Assembly (NCBI GenBank): GCA_002305415.1
Contig: DBQX01000001.1
Span: 1 to 22,058, forward strand
DNA from: Actinomycetales bacterium UBA1383
GTDB taxonomy: Bacteria > Actinomycetota > Actinomycetes > Actinomycetales > Actinomycetaceae
DNA length: 22,058 nt
Direction of reading: 5' to 3'
The position numbers and the translations under genes are program-made. The notes under the pieces are model-generated. The model did no database searches. It was not told where the DNA came from and saw nothing but the letters and a program-made list of their open reading frames with translations. This document shows, piece after piece, positions 6,568 to 14,477 of the stretch (positions are counted from its first letter, which is position 1; each line of letters begins with the position of its first letter).

Positions 6568-7373
6568 TGGCAACACGATCCTGGCTCGTGAGCTCCCCGA
6601 GCACCGAGACACTCCCGTCCCGTCCCCGGCTCCGCGTGCAGCTGGTGGGTGGGGAGGTCAGCGTCGAGGGCCACGACGGCGACGACGTCGTCGTCGAGTT
6701 CCTCGAGGTCACCGGCAATCCTGTCGAGGTGGTGCTCGACGACGCGCTCCTGTCCGTCGGCTACCCGTCGATCGGGTGGGAGGGCTGGGTGAAGCGGCTC
6801 AGCTCGTTCAGGTCCTCCGACGTCTGCCGGCTCCGGATCCGGGTGCCGCGCCACACCACCGTCTCCCTCGCCACCGCCACCGCGGCGGTCCGGGTGGAAC
6901 GGCTCGAGGCGGATCCGCAGCTCAACTCCGCGGCGGGCACGGTGTACTGCGACGGGGTGACCGGGAAGACCACGGCGCGGACCTTCTCGGGAGCGATCAC
7001 GCTGGACCGCCAGGAGGGTCCCGTCACCGCCCAGTCGGCCTCCGGGAACGTGGCCGTCCAGGGGCGGACCGCGCACCTCGGGGTCTCGACCGCGTCGGGG
7101 AAGGTCAGTGTGCGGAACGCGGCCACGGCCAGCGTGATGACGGTGTCCACCCTGGCGGGCTCGGTCGACGTGACGCTCCCCGTGACCGGGCTCATGCTGA
7201 CGGCCCGGACCGTCAGCGGCTCCGTCGAGGTGGATGGCAGCTCCCGGCGGAGCTCCTCCGGGCCCACGGTCGTCACGGTCGACGAGCGGGGCGCGGGGGA
7301 CGCGTGCTGGCTGACCGTCAACACCGTCTCGGGGGCGCTGCGGGTTCAGCGCGTCGGCAACGACTCCACGTAG
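6567..7373 (+). CDS. DUF4097-type beta-strand repeat protein
   Basis: This 268-residue protein has repeating short beta-strand units of the form SGxVxV. Examples are TFSGAITLD, SASGNVAVQ, TASGKVSVR, TVSGSVEVD and TVSGALRVQ, spanning about residues 130-265. This is the DUF4097 beta-helix/adhesin-like pattern. No signal peptide or membrane segment is visible, so it is probably cytoplasmic. The function is not known. It overlaps the preceding gene by one base. Its 3' end overlaps the convergent TorD-family gene by 28 bp. Confidence 0.8.
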   Translation: MATRSWLVSSPSTETLPSRPRLRVQLVGGEVSVEGHDGDDVVVEFLEVTGNPVEVVLDDALLSVGYPSIGWEGWVKRLSSFRSSDVCRLRIRVPRHTTVSLATATAAVRVERLEADPQLNSAAGTVYCDGVTGKTTARTFSGAITLDRQEGPVTAQSASGNVAVQGRTAHLGVSTASGKVSVRNAATASVMTVSTLAGSVDVTLPVTGLMLTARTVSGSVEVDGSSRRSSSGPTVVTVDERGAGDACWLTVNTVSGALRVQRVGNDST

Positions 7374-7909
7374 TCCATGCCGAGGGTGCCCACACCCTGG
7401 TAGAACAGGCTTCCCGCCCGCAGCGAGATCTCGGCGAGGCACTCCGACGCCCAGACACGCAGGTGGTCGTGGGCGAAGCTCGCGAGGGCACGGTCCGGCC
7501 GGGGGGCGGTCTCCGGCAGTCCCGCGGCGAAGCGGAGCTCGGTCGCGATGTGGTCCAGGGCGAGTCCCGCGGGCACGACGAAGCCCATCCGGTTGTACGC
7601 GGCCGCGAGCGACTCCAGGTCCGTCTCGGGGCGGTAGGCCGACTCGCGCGGGATGATGCGGCACTCCTCACCGTCGAAGAGGCGCGTGAAGTCCGCTGCC
7701 AGCCGCTCCAGGTCCTCGCCGGCTGCCGCCGACTCGACGAGCAGCGCGAGCCCGCGACGTGCCTCCGGAGAGGTCCGCTCCCACTGGGTGGCGAACCCGG
7801 GGTCGCGCACCTGGGAGAGCGTGACCGCGTCGACGGGGGCCTCGAGGAGGCTGGAGAGCAACAGCGCGCGCGCACAGAGGACATCGGTCGCGTGTGCTGT
7901 CGAGGTCAT
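7346..7909 (-). CDS. TorD/DmsD-family molybdoenzyme maturation chaperone
   Basis: This 187-residue all-helical cytoplasmic protein is of the TorD family (dedicated chaperones for molybdopterin oxidoreductase subunits). It resembles them in the DFTRLFDGEE...PRESAYR segment (family pattern Y/F-x-x-LF-G ... P-x-ES-x-Y) and in the late FAHDHLRVWASECLAEI helix. ATG 7909 is chosen because it has an AGGGAG Shine-Dalgarno sequence with 5-nt spacing; an ATG 24 nt upstream has none. Its client enzyme is not in this window, but five molybdenum cofactor genes lie about 12 kb away. A NarJ-like role is also possible. The 3' end overlaps the convergent DUF4097 gene by 28 bp. Confidence 0.72.
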   Translation of the reverse strand: MTSTAHATDVLCARALLLSSLLEAPVDAVTLSQVRDPGFATQWERTSPEARRGLALLVESAAAGEDLERLAADFTRLFDGEECRIIPRESAYRPETDLESLAAAYNRMGFVVPAGLALDHIATELRFAAGLPETAPRPDRALASFAHDHLRVWASECLAEISLRAGSLFYQGVGTLGMDYVESLPTR

Positions 7910-7989
7910 GGTGGCTCCCTGCTCTGGTTGCACCCATGATCACGCGGACGGCCCGGACAATCGTGGGCCCAATGGCCTAGCGGCCGGAA

Positions 7990-8574
7990 TCAGGCCTCCG
8001 TCGCCCCCAGCCAGTCGTACCAGCCGGTGTGCAGCACGAGCCACGCCATCAGGCCGTATCCCACCTGCGTCGGGTGGTGGCCGTCACTGGCGCCGAGGTC
8101 CGTCAGCCACTGCGAGTTCGACTGCAGGGGGTCGAACGTGTCCACGAAGGTCACCCCGCGGCGCTCGCACACGTCGGAGAAGGCGCGGGAGAGCTGCCCG
8201 GCGGCCCGACGCTCGACCTGGAGCGACGGCGGCGGCCCGACGACGTAGGTGGCGATGCCGTCCGCGGCCGCCTCGTCGAGGACGTTGGCGAGGTTGAGCC
8301 GGGAGCGGGCGATCGACAGCCCGGCGTTCACGTCGGCGGCGCCCGGCGCGATCACCAGGTGGCGCGGTTCGTCGGGATCCCACCGCCGGTTCGTCTCCTC
8401 CCGCCAGCGCGCCGAGAGGGACGTCGTCGTCTCGCCGAGCACCGGGAGGCACGCGGTGAAGAGCGGCCGCGGCAGCGCGGTGCGTGCCAGCACCCTGCCC
8501 ACCCATCCCAGGTGCCGGGCATCGCCGAAGCCGCCCGCCAGCCCGTCACCGAGCACGCACATCGTCTGCGGCAC
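7990..8574 (-). CDS. SGNH/GDSL-hydrolase-fold protein with Gly in place of the nucleophile
   Basis: This 194-residue protein starts at a GTG supported by AAGGGAGAAGGA upstream; a longer ATG start at 8622 lacks one. Family blocks seen: VLGDGLAGGFGD (block I, normally GDSL), GETTTS (block II Gly), APGAADVN (block III Asn), and DGHHPTQVGY (block V Asp and His). The nucleophile position reads GAC GGG, so the serine is glycine. The fold is clear, but a classical esterase or lipase mechanism would fail. It may be a non-catalytic or altered member. No signal peptide is seen. It lies 82 bp downstream of kgd on the same strand. Confidence 0.75.
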   Translation of the reverse strand: MPQTMCVLGDGLAGGFGDARHLGWVGRVLARTALPRPLFTACLPVLGETTTSLSARWREETNRRWDPDEPRHLVIAPGAADVNAGLSIARSRLNLANVLDEAAADGIATYVVGPPPSLQVERRAAGQLSRAFSDVCERRGVTFVDTFDPLQSNSQWLTDLGASDGHHPTQVGYGLMAWLVLHTGWYDWLGATEA

Positions 8575-8656
8575 GTTCCTTCTCCCTTCGACCGGGGCCG
8601 GGCCCGTCACCCATCGTGCCAACAGGAGGGGGCCGGGCGAAGTGCGCGCGCCGGGG

Positions 8657-11600
8657 TCAGGCGAATGCCGCCCGCATCAGCTGCTCGTTCTCCTCCTTGT
8701 GGCGGGCCGCCGAGCCGGTGGCGGGCGAGGCCGCAGCCGGGCGCGAGACGAGGCGCATCGTCCTCCCGTCGAGCAGTGGCGGGAGGTGGCAGGCGAGGAA
8801 CGTCCACGCCCCCTGGTTGGCGGGTTCGTCCTGGACCCAGACGAGTTCGGCGTCGCCGTACGGCGCGAGGGCCGCGCGGATCGCCTCGCCGTCGAGGGGG
8901 TAGAGCTGCTCCAGCCGCACGATCGCGACCGAGCGGTCGCCGTCGCGGGCACGCCGGGTGGCGAGGTCGTAGTAGACGCGGCCCGAGCACAGCAGCACCC
9001 GCCGCACGTCCCGCAGGTCCGCGGTGTCCCCGATGGCCGGCTGGAACGTCCCGGTCGTGAAGTCCTCGACCGCGGACGACGCCGCGCGCAGCCGCAGCAG
9101 CTGCTTCGGGGTGAAGTCGATGAGCGGCTTCCGGGGCCGGGCGTATGCCTGCCGGCGCAGCAGGTGGAACTGGCTGGCGGGCGTCGAGGGCTGGGCCACG
9201 ATCAGGTTGTCCTCGGCGCAGAGCTGGAGGTAGCGCTCGATCCGCCCGGAGCTGTGGTCCGGCCCCTGGCCCTCGTAGCCGTGGGGGAGGAGCATCACGA
9301 GTGACGCGCGCTGTCCCCACTTCTGCTCCGAGCTGGAGATGAACTCGTCGATGACGATCTGGGCCCCGTTCGCGAAGTCACCGAACTGCGCCTCCCAGGC
9401 CACCAGGGCGTCGGGGCGCTCCACCGAGTAGCCGTACTCGAACGCGAGGGCCGCGTACTCGGACAGGGCCGAGTCGTAGATCCAGAACTTCGCCTGGTCC
9501 TCGGTGAGGTACCGCAACGGCGTCCACTCGGCGCCGGTCACGTGGTCGTGGAACGTGGCGTGCCGCTGCACGAATGTTCCCCGCCGCGTGTCCTGGCCGG
9601 CCACCCGCACCGGGACGCCCTCGATGAGGAGCGAACCGAACGCCAGGAGCTCCCCGAAGCCCCAGTCGATGCCACCCTCGCGGCTCATCTGCTCGCGGCG
9701 TTCCAGCAGTTGCGCCAGCTTGGGGTGCACCGTGAAGCCCTCCGGGGTGCGCAGGTGCGCCTGGCCGATCCGCTCGATGATCGCGCGGTCGACGGCGGTC
9801 TGCCAGCCGATCATCACGCCGGCGTCCTCGAGCTGGGACTCCGGGACCTCGAGACCGAGGATGTTCTCGTTGGCCTGTGCGGGCAGCGTGCGGTCCTCGT
9901 CCGAGAAGATCCGTTCCAGCTGGCCCCGGAAGTCGTCGAGCGCCGCCTGGGCCTGGTCGGGGGTGATGTCGCCGCGGCCCACGAGGGCCTCGGTGTAGAG
10001 CTGCCGGACGGTGCGCTTCCGCTCGATCAGGGAGTACATGATGGGCTGGGTCATCGACGGGTCGTCACCCTCGTTGTGGCCGCGCCGCCGGTAGCAGACC
10101 ATGTCGATGACGACGTCCTTGCGGAACTCGCGGCGGTACTCGTAGGCCATCTTCGCGACCCGGGCGACTGCCTCGGGGTCGTCCCCGTTGACGTGGAAGA
10201 CGGGGATCTGGAGCCCCTTGACGATGTCCGTGCAGTACTGCGAGGACCGCGAGGAGGCCGGACCGGTGGTGAAGCCGATCTGGTTGTTGACGATGATGTG
10301 GATCGTGCCGCCGACGCGGTAGCCCCGCAGCTGTGACATGTTGAGCGTCTCGGCCACCACGCCCTGGCCCGCGAAGGCGGCATCGCCGTGGATCAGGATG
10401 GGCAGCACGGTGAAGCCCTTCTCCCCGAGGTCGATGCGGTCCTGCTTCGCCCGGGTGACGCCGACGAGGACGCCGTCGACGGCGTCGAGGTGGGACGGGT
10501 TCGCGGCGAGGTACACCCGCGTCCTCTCGCCGGTGGGGGAGGTGTACATGCCCTCCGTCCCGAGGTGGTACTTCACGTCCCCCGAGCCCTGGACCGAGTT
10601 CGGGTCGCTCGTGCCCTCGAACTCGTTGAAGATCTGGGCGTAGGACTTCCCCGCGATGTTGGCGAGCACGTTGAGCCGCCCGCGGTGCGCCATCCCGATC
10701 GTGACCTCGTCGAGGCCGTCCTCCGAGGCCTCCTGGAGGATGACATCGAGCATCGGGATCAGGGATTCCCCGCCCTCGAGGGAGAACCGCTTCTGGCCCA
10801 CGAACTTGGTCTGGAGGAACGTCTCGAAGGCCTCCGCCTCGTTCAGCTTGTGGAGGATCTGGAGCTGCTGCTCGTTGGACGGCTTGGTGAACGGGGTCTC
10901 GAGGCGCGCCTGCATCCAGGCCCGCTGCGCCGGGTCGGCCATGTGCATGTACTCGATGCCCGTGGTCCGGCAGTAGGCGTCGCGCAACTGCGTGAGGATC
11001 TCGCGCAGCGGCAGGGAGCGGTTCCCGGCGAAGCCGCCGGTGGGGAACTTCCGGTCGAGGTCCCAGAGCGTGAGGCCCCGGTTCGTGAAGTCCAGGTCGT
11101 GGAAGCGGTGCGGCCGGTAGGCGAGCGGGTCGATGTCGGCCTGGAGGTGGCCGCGGGACCGGAACGCGTGGATCAGCTCCGCGATCCGGGCGGACTTGCC
11201 GAGCTCGTTCTCGGGGTCGAACTCGACGTCACGCTGCCAGCGGACCGGGACGGTGGGGACCCGCAGGGAGGAGAACACGCGCTCGTAGAACCCGTCCTCC
11301 CCGAGCAGCTTCGTGTGGATCACCTTGAGGAACTCGCCGGACGCCGCGCCCTGGATGATGCGGTGGTCGTACGTCGAGGTCAGGGTGAGGATCTTGGAGA
11401 CCGCGAGGCGGGTGATCGTGTTGGCCGAGGCCGCGGCGTACTCCGCGGGGTAGTCCATGGCCCCGACGCCGATGATGGTGCCCTGCCCCCGCATCAGCCG
11501 GGGGATGGAGTGGACGGTGCCGATCGTCCCCGGGTTCGTGAGGGTGAGGGTGGTGCCCTGGAAGTCCTCGACGGTCAGGGCGCCCTTGCGTGCCCTGCGG

Positions 11601-12529
11601 ACGATCTCGTCGTACGCCGACCAGAACTGCGCGAAGTCCATCGTGTCGGCCTTCTTGATGGAGGGGACGAGGAGCTGCCGCGTGCCGCCCTCCCGGGGCA
11701 GGTCGATGGCGAGGCCCAGGTTGACGTGGGCGGGCCGCACCACGGCCGGCTTGGCGTCCTCCGTCTCGACGTAGTACGAGTTCATGTCCGGCACCTGCCC
11801 CAGGGCCTCCACGAGCGCGAAGCCGATCAGGTGGGTGAAGGAGACCTTCCCGCCGCGGGTGCGGGACAGGTGCGCGTTGAGCAGGATCCTGTTCTCGATC
11901 AGGACCTTGGCGGGGATCTCGCGTACCGACGTCGCCGTCGGGATGGACAGCGACTCCTCCATGTTCCTCACCGTGCGGGCTCCCACCCCGCGCAGCTTCA
12001 CGACCGTCTCCCGGGCGGTGTCCTCCCCGGGGCGCGCCGACCGCACGGTCCCGGCGTACGGGGTGGTGGGCGGCTGCGCCTCCACCTCGGGCATGGCGGT
12101 GCCGAGGAACCGCGCGATCTCGGGCGCCCGCTCGCGGGGGTCGACGTGGAGGGAGGGCCGCGGCTCGCGGGCGGGTGGCGGCTGCTGCGCCGGCGTCGCG
12201 GGCGGTGACGGCGGCGTCTCGGTCCGCGGTGTCGGCGAGGCGGGTTGTGGCCGCGGTGGCTCCGGCGACGGCGCAACGGGCCCTGGCGACGGCGCCACGG
12301 GCCCTGGCGACGGCGCCACGGGCTCTGGCGACGGCGTCGCGGCGCCCTGCGCCTCCTCCTCCGTCACGGGTGCGGCCGGCTCGTCCTCGGCGAACCGGGC
12401 GAAGTACGCCTGCCACTGCGGGTCGACGCTCGCCGGGTCAGCGAGGTACTTGTCGTACAGCTCTTCCACGAGCCACTCGTTCGCGCCGAAATCCATCGTT
12501 GCCTCGCCGGCACGTTCGTCCACGGACAC
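8657..12529 (-). CDS. kgd: Multifunctional 2-oxoglutarate decarboxylase/dehydrogenase (Kgd; E2-E1 fusion)
   Basis: This 1290-residue actinobacterial Kgd is the thiamine-dependent E1 of 2-oxoglutarate dehydrogenase fused to an E2-like acyltransferase domain. Domains in order: an N-terminal helix that docks partners (NEWLVEELYDKYL, about 17-30), a Pro/Ala/Ser linker (60-125) with tandem 7-residue repeats, an acyltransferase domain (about 175-420) with DHRIIQG at 388-394, and the E1 region from about 430. The E1 region has HRGRLNVLAN (615-624), the thiamine site GDAAFAGQG...NNQIGFTT (715-755), and HGYEGQGPDHSSGR late. There is no lipoyl domain, as is usual. The start is GTG 12529 with AGAGGA 6 nt upstream. 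The protein works in the TCA cycle with Lpd and SucB. It lies downstream of a two-component system on the same strand. Confidence 0.97.
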   Translation of the reverse strand: MSVDERAGEATMDFGANEWLVEELYDKYLADPASVDPQWQAYFARFAEDEPAAPVTEEEAQGAATPSPEPVAPSPGPVAPSPGPVAPSPEPPRPQPASPTPRTETPPSPPATPAQQPPPAREPRPSLHVDPRERAPEIARFLGTAMPEVEAQPPTTPYAGTVRSARPGEDTARETVVKLRGVGARTVRNMEESLSIPTATSVREIPAKVLIENRILLNAHLSRTRGGKVSFTHLIGFALVEALGQVPDMNSYYVETEDAKPAVVRPAHVNLGLAIDLPREGGTRQLLVPSIKKADTMDFAQFWSAYDEIVRRARKGALTVEDFQGTTLTLTNPGTIGTVHSIPRLMRGQGTIIGVGAMDYPAEYAAASANTITRLAVSKILTLTSTYDHRIIQGAASGEFLKVIHTKLLGEDGFYERVFSSLRVPTVPVRWQRDVEFDPENELGKSARIAELIHAFRSRGHLQADIDPLAYRPHRFHDLDFTNRGLTLWDLDRKFPTGGFAGNRSLPLREILTQLRDAYCRTTGIEYMHMADPAQRAWMQARLETPFTKPSNEQQLQILHKLNEAEAFETFLQTKFVGQKRFSLEGGESLIPMLDVILQEASEDGLDEVTIGMAHRGRLNVLANIAGKSYAQIFNEFEGTSDPNSVQGSGDVKYHLGTEGMYTSPTGERTRVYLAANPSHLDAVDGVLVGVTRAKQDRIDLGEKGFTVLPILIHGDAAFAGQGVVAETLNMSQLRGYRVGGTIHIIVNNQIGFTTGPASSRSSQYCTDIVKGLQIPVFHVNGDDPEAVARVAKMAYEYRREFRKDVVIDMVCYRRRGHNEGDDPSMTQPIMYSLIERKRTVRQLYTEALVGRGDITPDQAQAALDDFRGQLERIFSDEDRTLPAQANENILGLEVPESQLEDAGVMIGWQTAVDRAIIERIGQAHLRTPEGFTVHPKLAQLLERREQMSREGGIDWGFGELLAFGSLLIEGVPVRVAGQDTRRGTFVQRHATFHDHVTGAEWTPLRYLTEDQAKFWIYDSALSEYAALAFEYGYSVERPDALVAWEAQFGDFANGAQIVIDEFISSSEQKWGQRASLVMLLPHGYEGQGPDHSSGRIERYLQLCAEDNLIVAQPSTPASQFHLLRRQAYARPRKPLIDFTPKQLLRLRAASSAVEDFTTGTFQPAIGDTADLRDVRRVLLCSGRVYYDLATRRARDGDRSVAIVRLEQLYPLDGEAIRAALAPYGDAELVWVQDEPANQGAWTFLACHLPPLLDGRTMRLVSRPAAASPATGSAARHKEENEQLMRAAFA
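12260..12343 (-). repeat. Four tandem 21-bp repeats in the Kgd linker
   Basis: Units lie at 12260-12280, 12281-12301, 12302-12322 and 12323-12343. The two middle copies are identical and the outer ones diverge. They encode repeated PVAPSPG-type heptads (residues 63-90), lengthening the flexible linker between the N-terminal helix and the acyltransferase domain. Copy number may vary between strains. Confidence 0.9.
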
Positions 12530-12559
12530 GCACGTTCCTCTCCCAGTCGTGATGGGTCC

Positions 12560-12565
12560 ACCCTA
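12560..12565 (-). promoter_or_regulatory. Possible -10 box (TAGGGT) of kgd
   Basis: TAGGGT fits TANNNT and lies in the 86-bp gap between the histidine kinase stop and the kgd GTG. A transcript starting near 12553 would have a leader of about 24 nt carrying the GGGAGAGGAA Shine-Dalgarno region. There is no obvious -35 element. Confidence 0.4.
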
Positions 12566-12615
12566 GGACACGGTCGTTCCGTGGCGCTCCCCGAGCAGGG
12601 AGGTCCGGGCGGGCG

Positions 12616-13662
12616 TCAGGAGCGCACCGGGGCGCCGCGACGGGAGTGCCCCGCCGCGGGGCCCGCGATGGGCAGCAGGATGCGGAACGTCGCCCCGACG
12701 TCGCTGTCGACGACCCCGATCGTGCCGCCGTGGATGGCGACCGCCCAGCGCGCGATCGCGAGCCCGATGCCCGTGCCTCCCGTCGCGGGCGCCGATGCGG
12801 GCGTGGCGCGCTGGAACCGCCCGAAGACCCGCTCGCGGTCCTCGATCGCGATGCCCGGCCCGGCGTCCGAGATGTCGATCCGCGCCTGGCCCCTCTGCCG
12901 GCCGGCGTCCACGTGCACCGTGCTGCCGTCGGGGGTGTGGCGCGTGGCGTTGTCGAGGACGTTGACGAGCACCTGCATGAGGCGGGCGGGGTCCCCGTGG
13001 ATCCGCAGGTCCACGGGGTCGATGTGGGTGGAGAAGTTGACCCCGCGGCCGTTCTGCAGCGCCGCGAGGCGCGCCACGTCGATCGCCGAGTCGAGGAGGT
13101 CGGCGACACCGACCTCCCGGACGTCCAGGCCGGCCACGCCGGCATCGAGGCGCGAGAGGTCGAGGAGATACTGCAGCAGTTCGGTGAGGTGCTCGGACTG
13201 GCGTACCGCCGCGTCGAGGTTCTCCCGGCTCGGCTCCTCGACGCCGTCGGCCATGTTCTCGAGCCGCGCGCGCAGGGCGGCGACCGGGGTGCGCAGCTCG
13301 TGCGAGACGTTGGCGACGATGTCGCGGTGCAGCTGGTCGACCTCGGCGAGGTCCTGGGCCATCGAGTTGAACGCCTCGGCGAGCTGCCCGACCTCGTCAG
13401 AGGTGGACGCCGCGACGCGCACGGAGTAGTCCCCCCGCGCCATCGCCTTGGCGGCCCTCGTGGCCTCCTTGAGTGGTTCGGCGATGTCGTTCGAGACGAA
13501 CAGCGCGAGCAGCAGGGGTGCGCCGATGGAGACGGGGAGGGCGTACAGGGGTGAGAGTCCCTGCGCCGTAGCCCACCACATGAGCAGGGCGGCGAGCGTG
13601 GCCGCGACCGCCACGACGGCGACGATCCTGCCCGTGATCCCCAGCCGGGGGCGCATCGCCAT
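12616..13662 (-). CDS. Two-component sensor histidine kinase (HAMP-HisKA-HATPase)
   Basis: This membrane kinase is 348 residues from ATG 13662, which overlaps the response-regulator stop (TGATG); a longer frame start at 13791 lies inside that regulator and was rejected. Order: TM1 about 11-30, an external loop of only about 8 residues, TM2 about 39-57, HAMP about 58-110, dimerisation/phosphoacceptor helix with ANVSHELRTP (H121), and the ATP-binding domain with N-box NVLDNATRH (234-242), G1 DAGPG (266-270), F-box and G2 GGTGIGLA. There is essentially no extracytoplasmic sensor domain, so the signal is probably sensed in the membrane or through a partner. The target genes are unknown. Confidence 0.93.
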   Translation of the reverse strand: MAMRPRLGITGRIVAVVAVAATLAALLMWWATAQGLSPLYALPVSIGAPLLLALFVSNDIAEPLKEATRAAKAMARGDYSVRVAASTSDEVGQLAEAFNSMAQDLAEVDQLHRDIVANVSHELRTPVAALRARLENMADGVEEPSRENLDAAVRQSEHLTELLQYLLDLSRLDAGVAGLDVREVGVADLLDSAIDVARLAALQNGRGVNFSTHIDPVDLRIHGDPARLMQVLVNVLDNATRHTPDGSTVHVDAGRQRGQARIDISDAGPGIAIEDRERVFGRFQRATPASAPATGGTGIGLAIARWAVAIHGGTIGVVDSDVGATFRILLPIAGPAAGHSRRGAPVRS

Positions 13663-14354
13663 CAGGCGGGGCGCTCGAAGGCGTACCCGACCCCGTGGAC
13701 CGTGCGGACGACGTCCGGCCCGAGCTTCCGCCGCAGCGCCTTGATGTGGGAATCCACCGTGCGGGTTCCGGATGCGTCCACCCAGTTCCACACGCGCTCG
13801 AGGAGGGCCTCACGGGAGAGCACGGTGCCCTCGTTCTGCGCGAGGCAGACGAGCAGGTCGAACTCCGTGGGGGTGAGGTGGACCTCCGCGCCGCCGCGCC
13901 GCACCCGCCGGCCGTTCCGGTCGACCTCGATGTCGCCGAAGGAGAGCAGCGAGGACTCCGCCTCGACGCGGCGCTCCGCACGCTCCACCCGCCTCAGCAG
14001 GGCCTTGAGCCGCGCCACGAGCTCCCGCATCGAGAACGGCTTGGTCATGTAGTCGTCCGCGCCCACCCCGAGGCCGACCAGGATGTCGGTCTCGTCGTCG
14101 CGGGCCGTCAGCATCAGGACGGGAACCTCGCGCTCCGCCTGGATGCGCCGGCAGACCTCAAGCCCGTCGATGCCGGGAAGCATGACGTCGAGGACGACGG
14201 CGTCCGGCAGGAAGTCACGCGCCTCGCTCACGGCCTCGAGCCCGTCGTAGACCTCGCGTGCCTCCCATCCCTCCGACTCCAGCCGGCGCGCGATCTGGGA
14301 GGCGATCTCGCGCTCGTCCTCGATCACGAGGACCCGGTAGCCCGATCCACCCAT
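13662..14354 (-). CDS. OmpR/PhoB-family response regulator
   Basis: This is a 230-residue regulator. The receiver domain (1-120) has acidic pocket IEDE (11-14), phosphoacceptor D56 in VLDVMLPG, Thr83 in MLTARDD and K105 in MTKPFS. The C-terminal winged helix (about 135-228) shows LTPTEFDLLVCLAQN and RTVDSHIKALRRKLG...VHGVGYAF. ATG 14354 begins MGGSGYRVLVIEDE; a longer start at 14447 only adds an Arg-rich tail reaching into the divergent promoter region. There is no Shine-Dalgarno sequence or clear -10 box at 14354. It is coupled to the kinase by a one-base overlap. It diverges from the CNNM transporter unit, so the 72-bp gap between them is a candidate target site. Confidence 0.94.
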   Translation of the reverse strand: MGGSGYRVLVIEDEREIASQIARRLESEGWEAREVYDGLEAVSEARDFLPDAVVLDVMLPGIDGLEVCRRIQAEREVPVLMLTARDDETDILVGLGVGADDYMTKPFSMRELVARLKALLRRVERAERRVEAESSLLSFGDIEVDRNGRRVRRGGAEVHLTPTEFDLLVCLAQNEGTVLSREALLERVWNWVDASGTRTVDSHIKALRRKLGPDVVRTVHGVGYAFERPA

Positions 14355-14411
14355 GAGCACAGCTTCGCACAGATGCCGGGCCCGTCCGCGCCGCACGCGC
14401 TCCGTCTGGCC

Positions 14412-14417
14412 TAGAAT
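14412..14417 (+). promoter_or_regulatory. Probable -10 box (TAGAAT) before the leader ORF and CNNM genes
   Basis: TAGAAT is one base from TATAAT and ends 9 nt before the ATG at 14427. Transcription would start around 14424, a few bases before or at that ATG. There is no clear -35 element in the GC-rich sequence upstream. Confidence 0.55.
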
Positions 14418-14426
14418 GGGCCCACC

Positions 14427-14477
14427 ATGCGCGACGAGCCCCGACATAGCGCGCCCCCGGTCGTCCTGACGCCATGA
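14427..14477 (+). CDS. 16-codon leader ORF coupled to the CNNM gene
   Basis: This ORF encodes MRDEPRHSAPPVVLTP. It starts at an ATG 9 nt after a TAGAAT box, so it is leaderless or nearly so. Its TGA overlaps the CNNM start as ATGA (14474-14477). The CNNM gene itself has no Shine-Dalgarno sequence, no alternative start codon before the in-frame TAG at 14447-14449, and so appears to need ribosomes arriving from this ORF. The peptide has four Pro out of 16, a DEP cluster at residues 3-5, PP at 10-11, and Pro as its last residue. No peptide product is proven. A regulatory leader is inferred. Confidence 0.55.
   Translation: MRDEPRHSAPPVVLTP

Noticed and set aside
7950..7969. GGCCC-N10-GGGCC hairpin as a terminator of the GDSL-fold gene
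   Set aside because: The stem is only 5 bp, no U-tract follows on the minus strand, and the region more likely holds the promoter of the TorD-family gene.
12616..13791. Longer start for the histidine kinase at 13791
   Set aside because: It would overlap the response regulator by 130 bp and adds an Arg/Gly/Pro-rich tail before the first membrane helix. The TGATG overlap at 13662 is the natural start.
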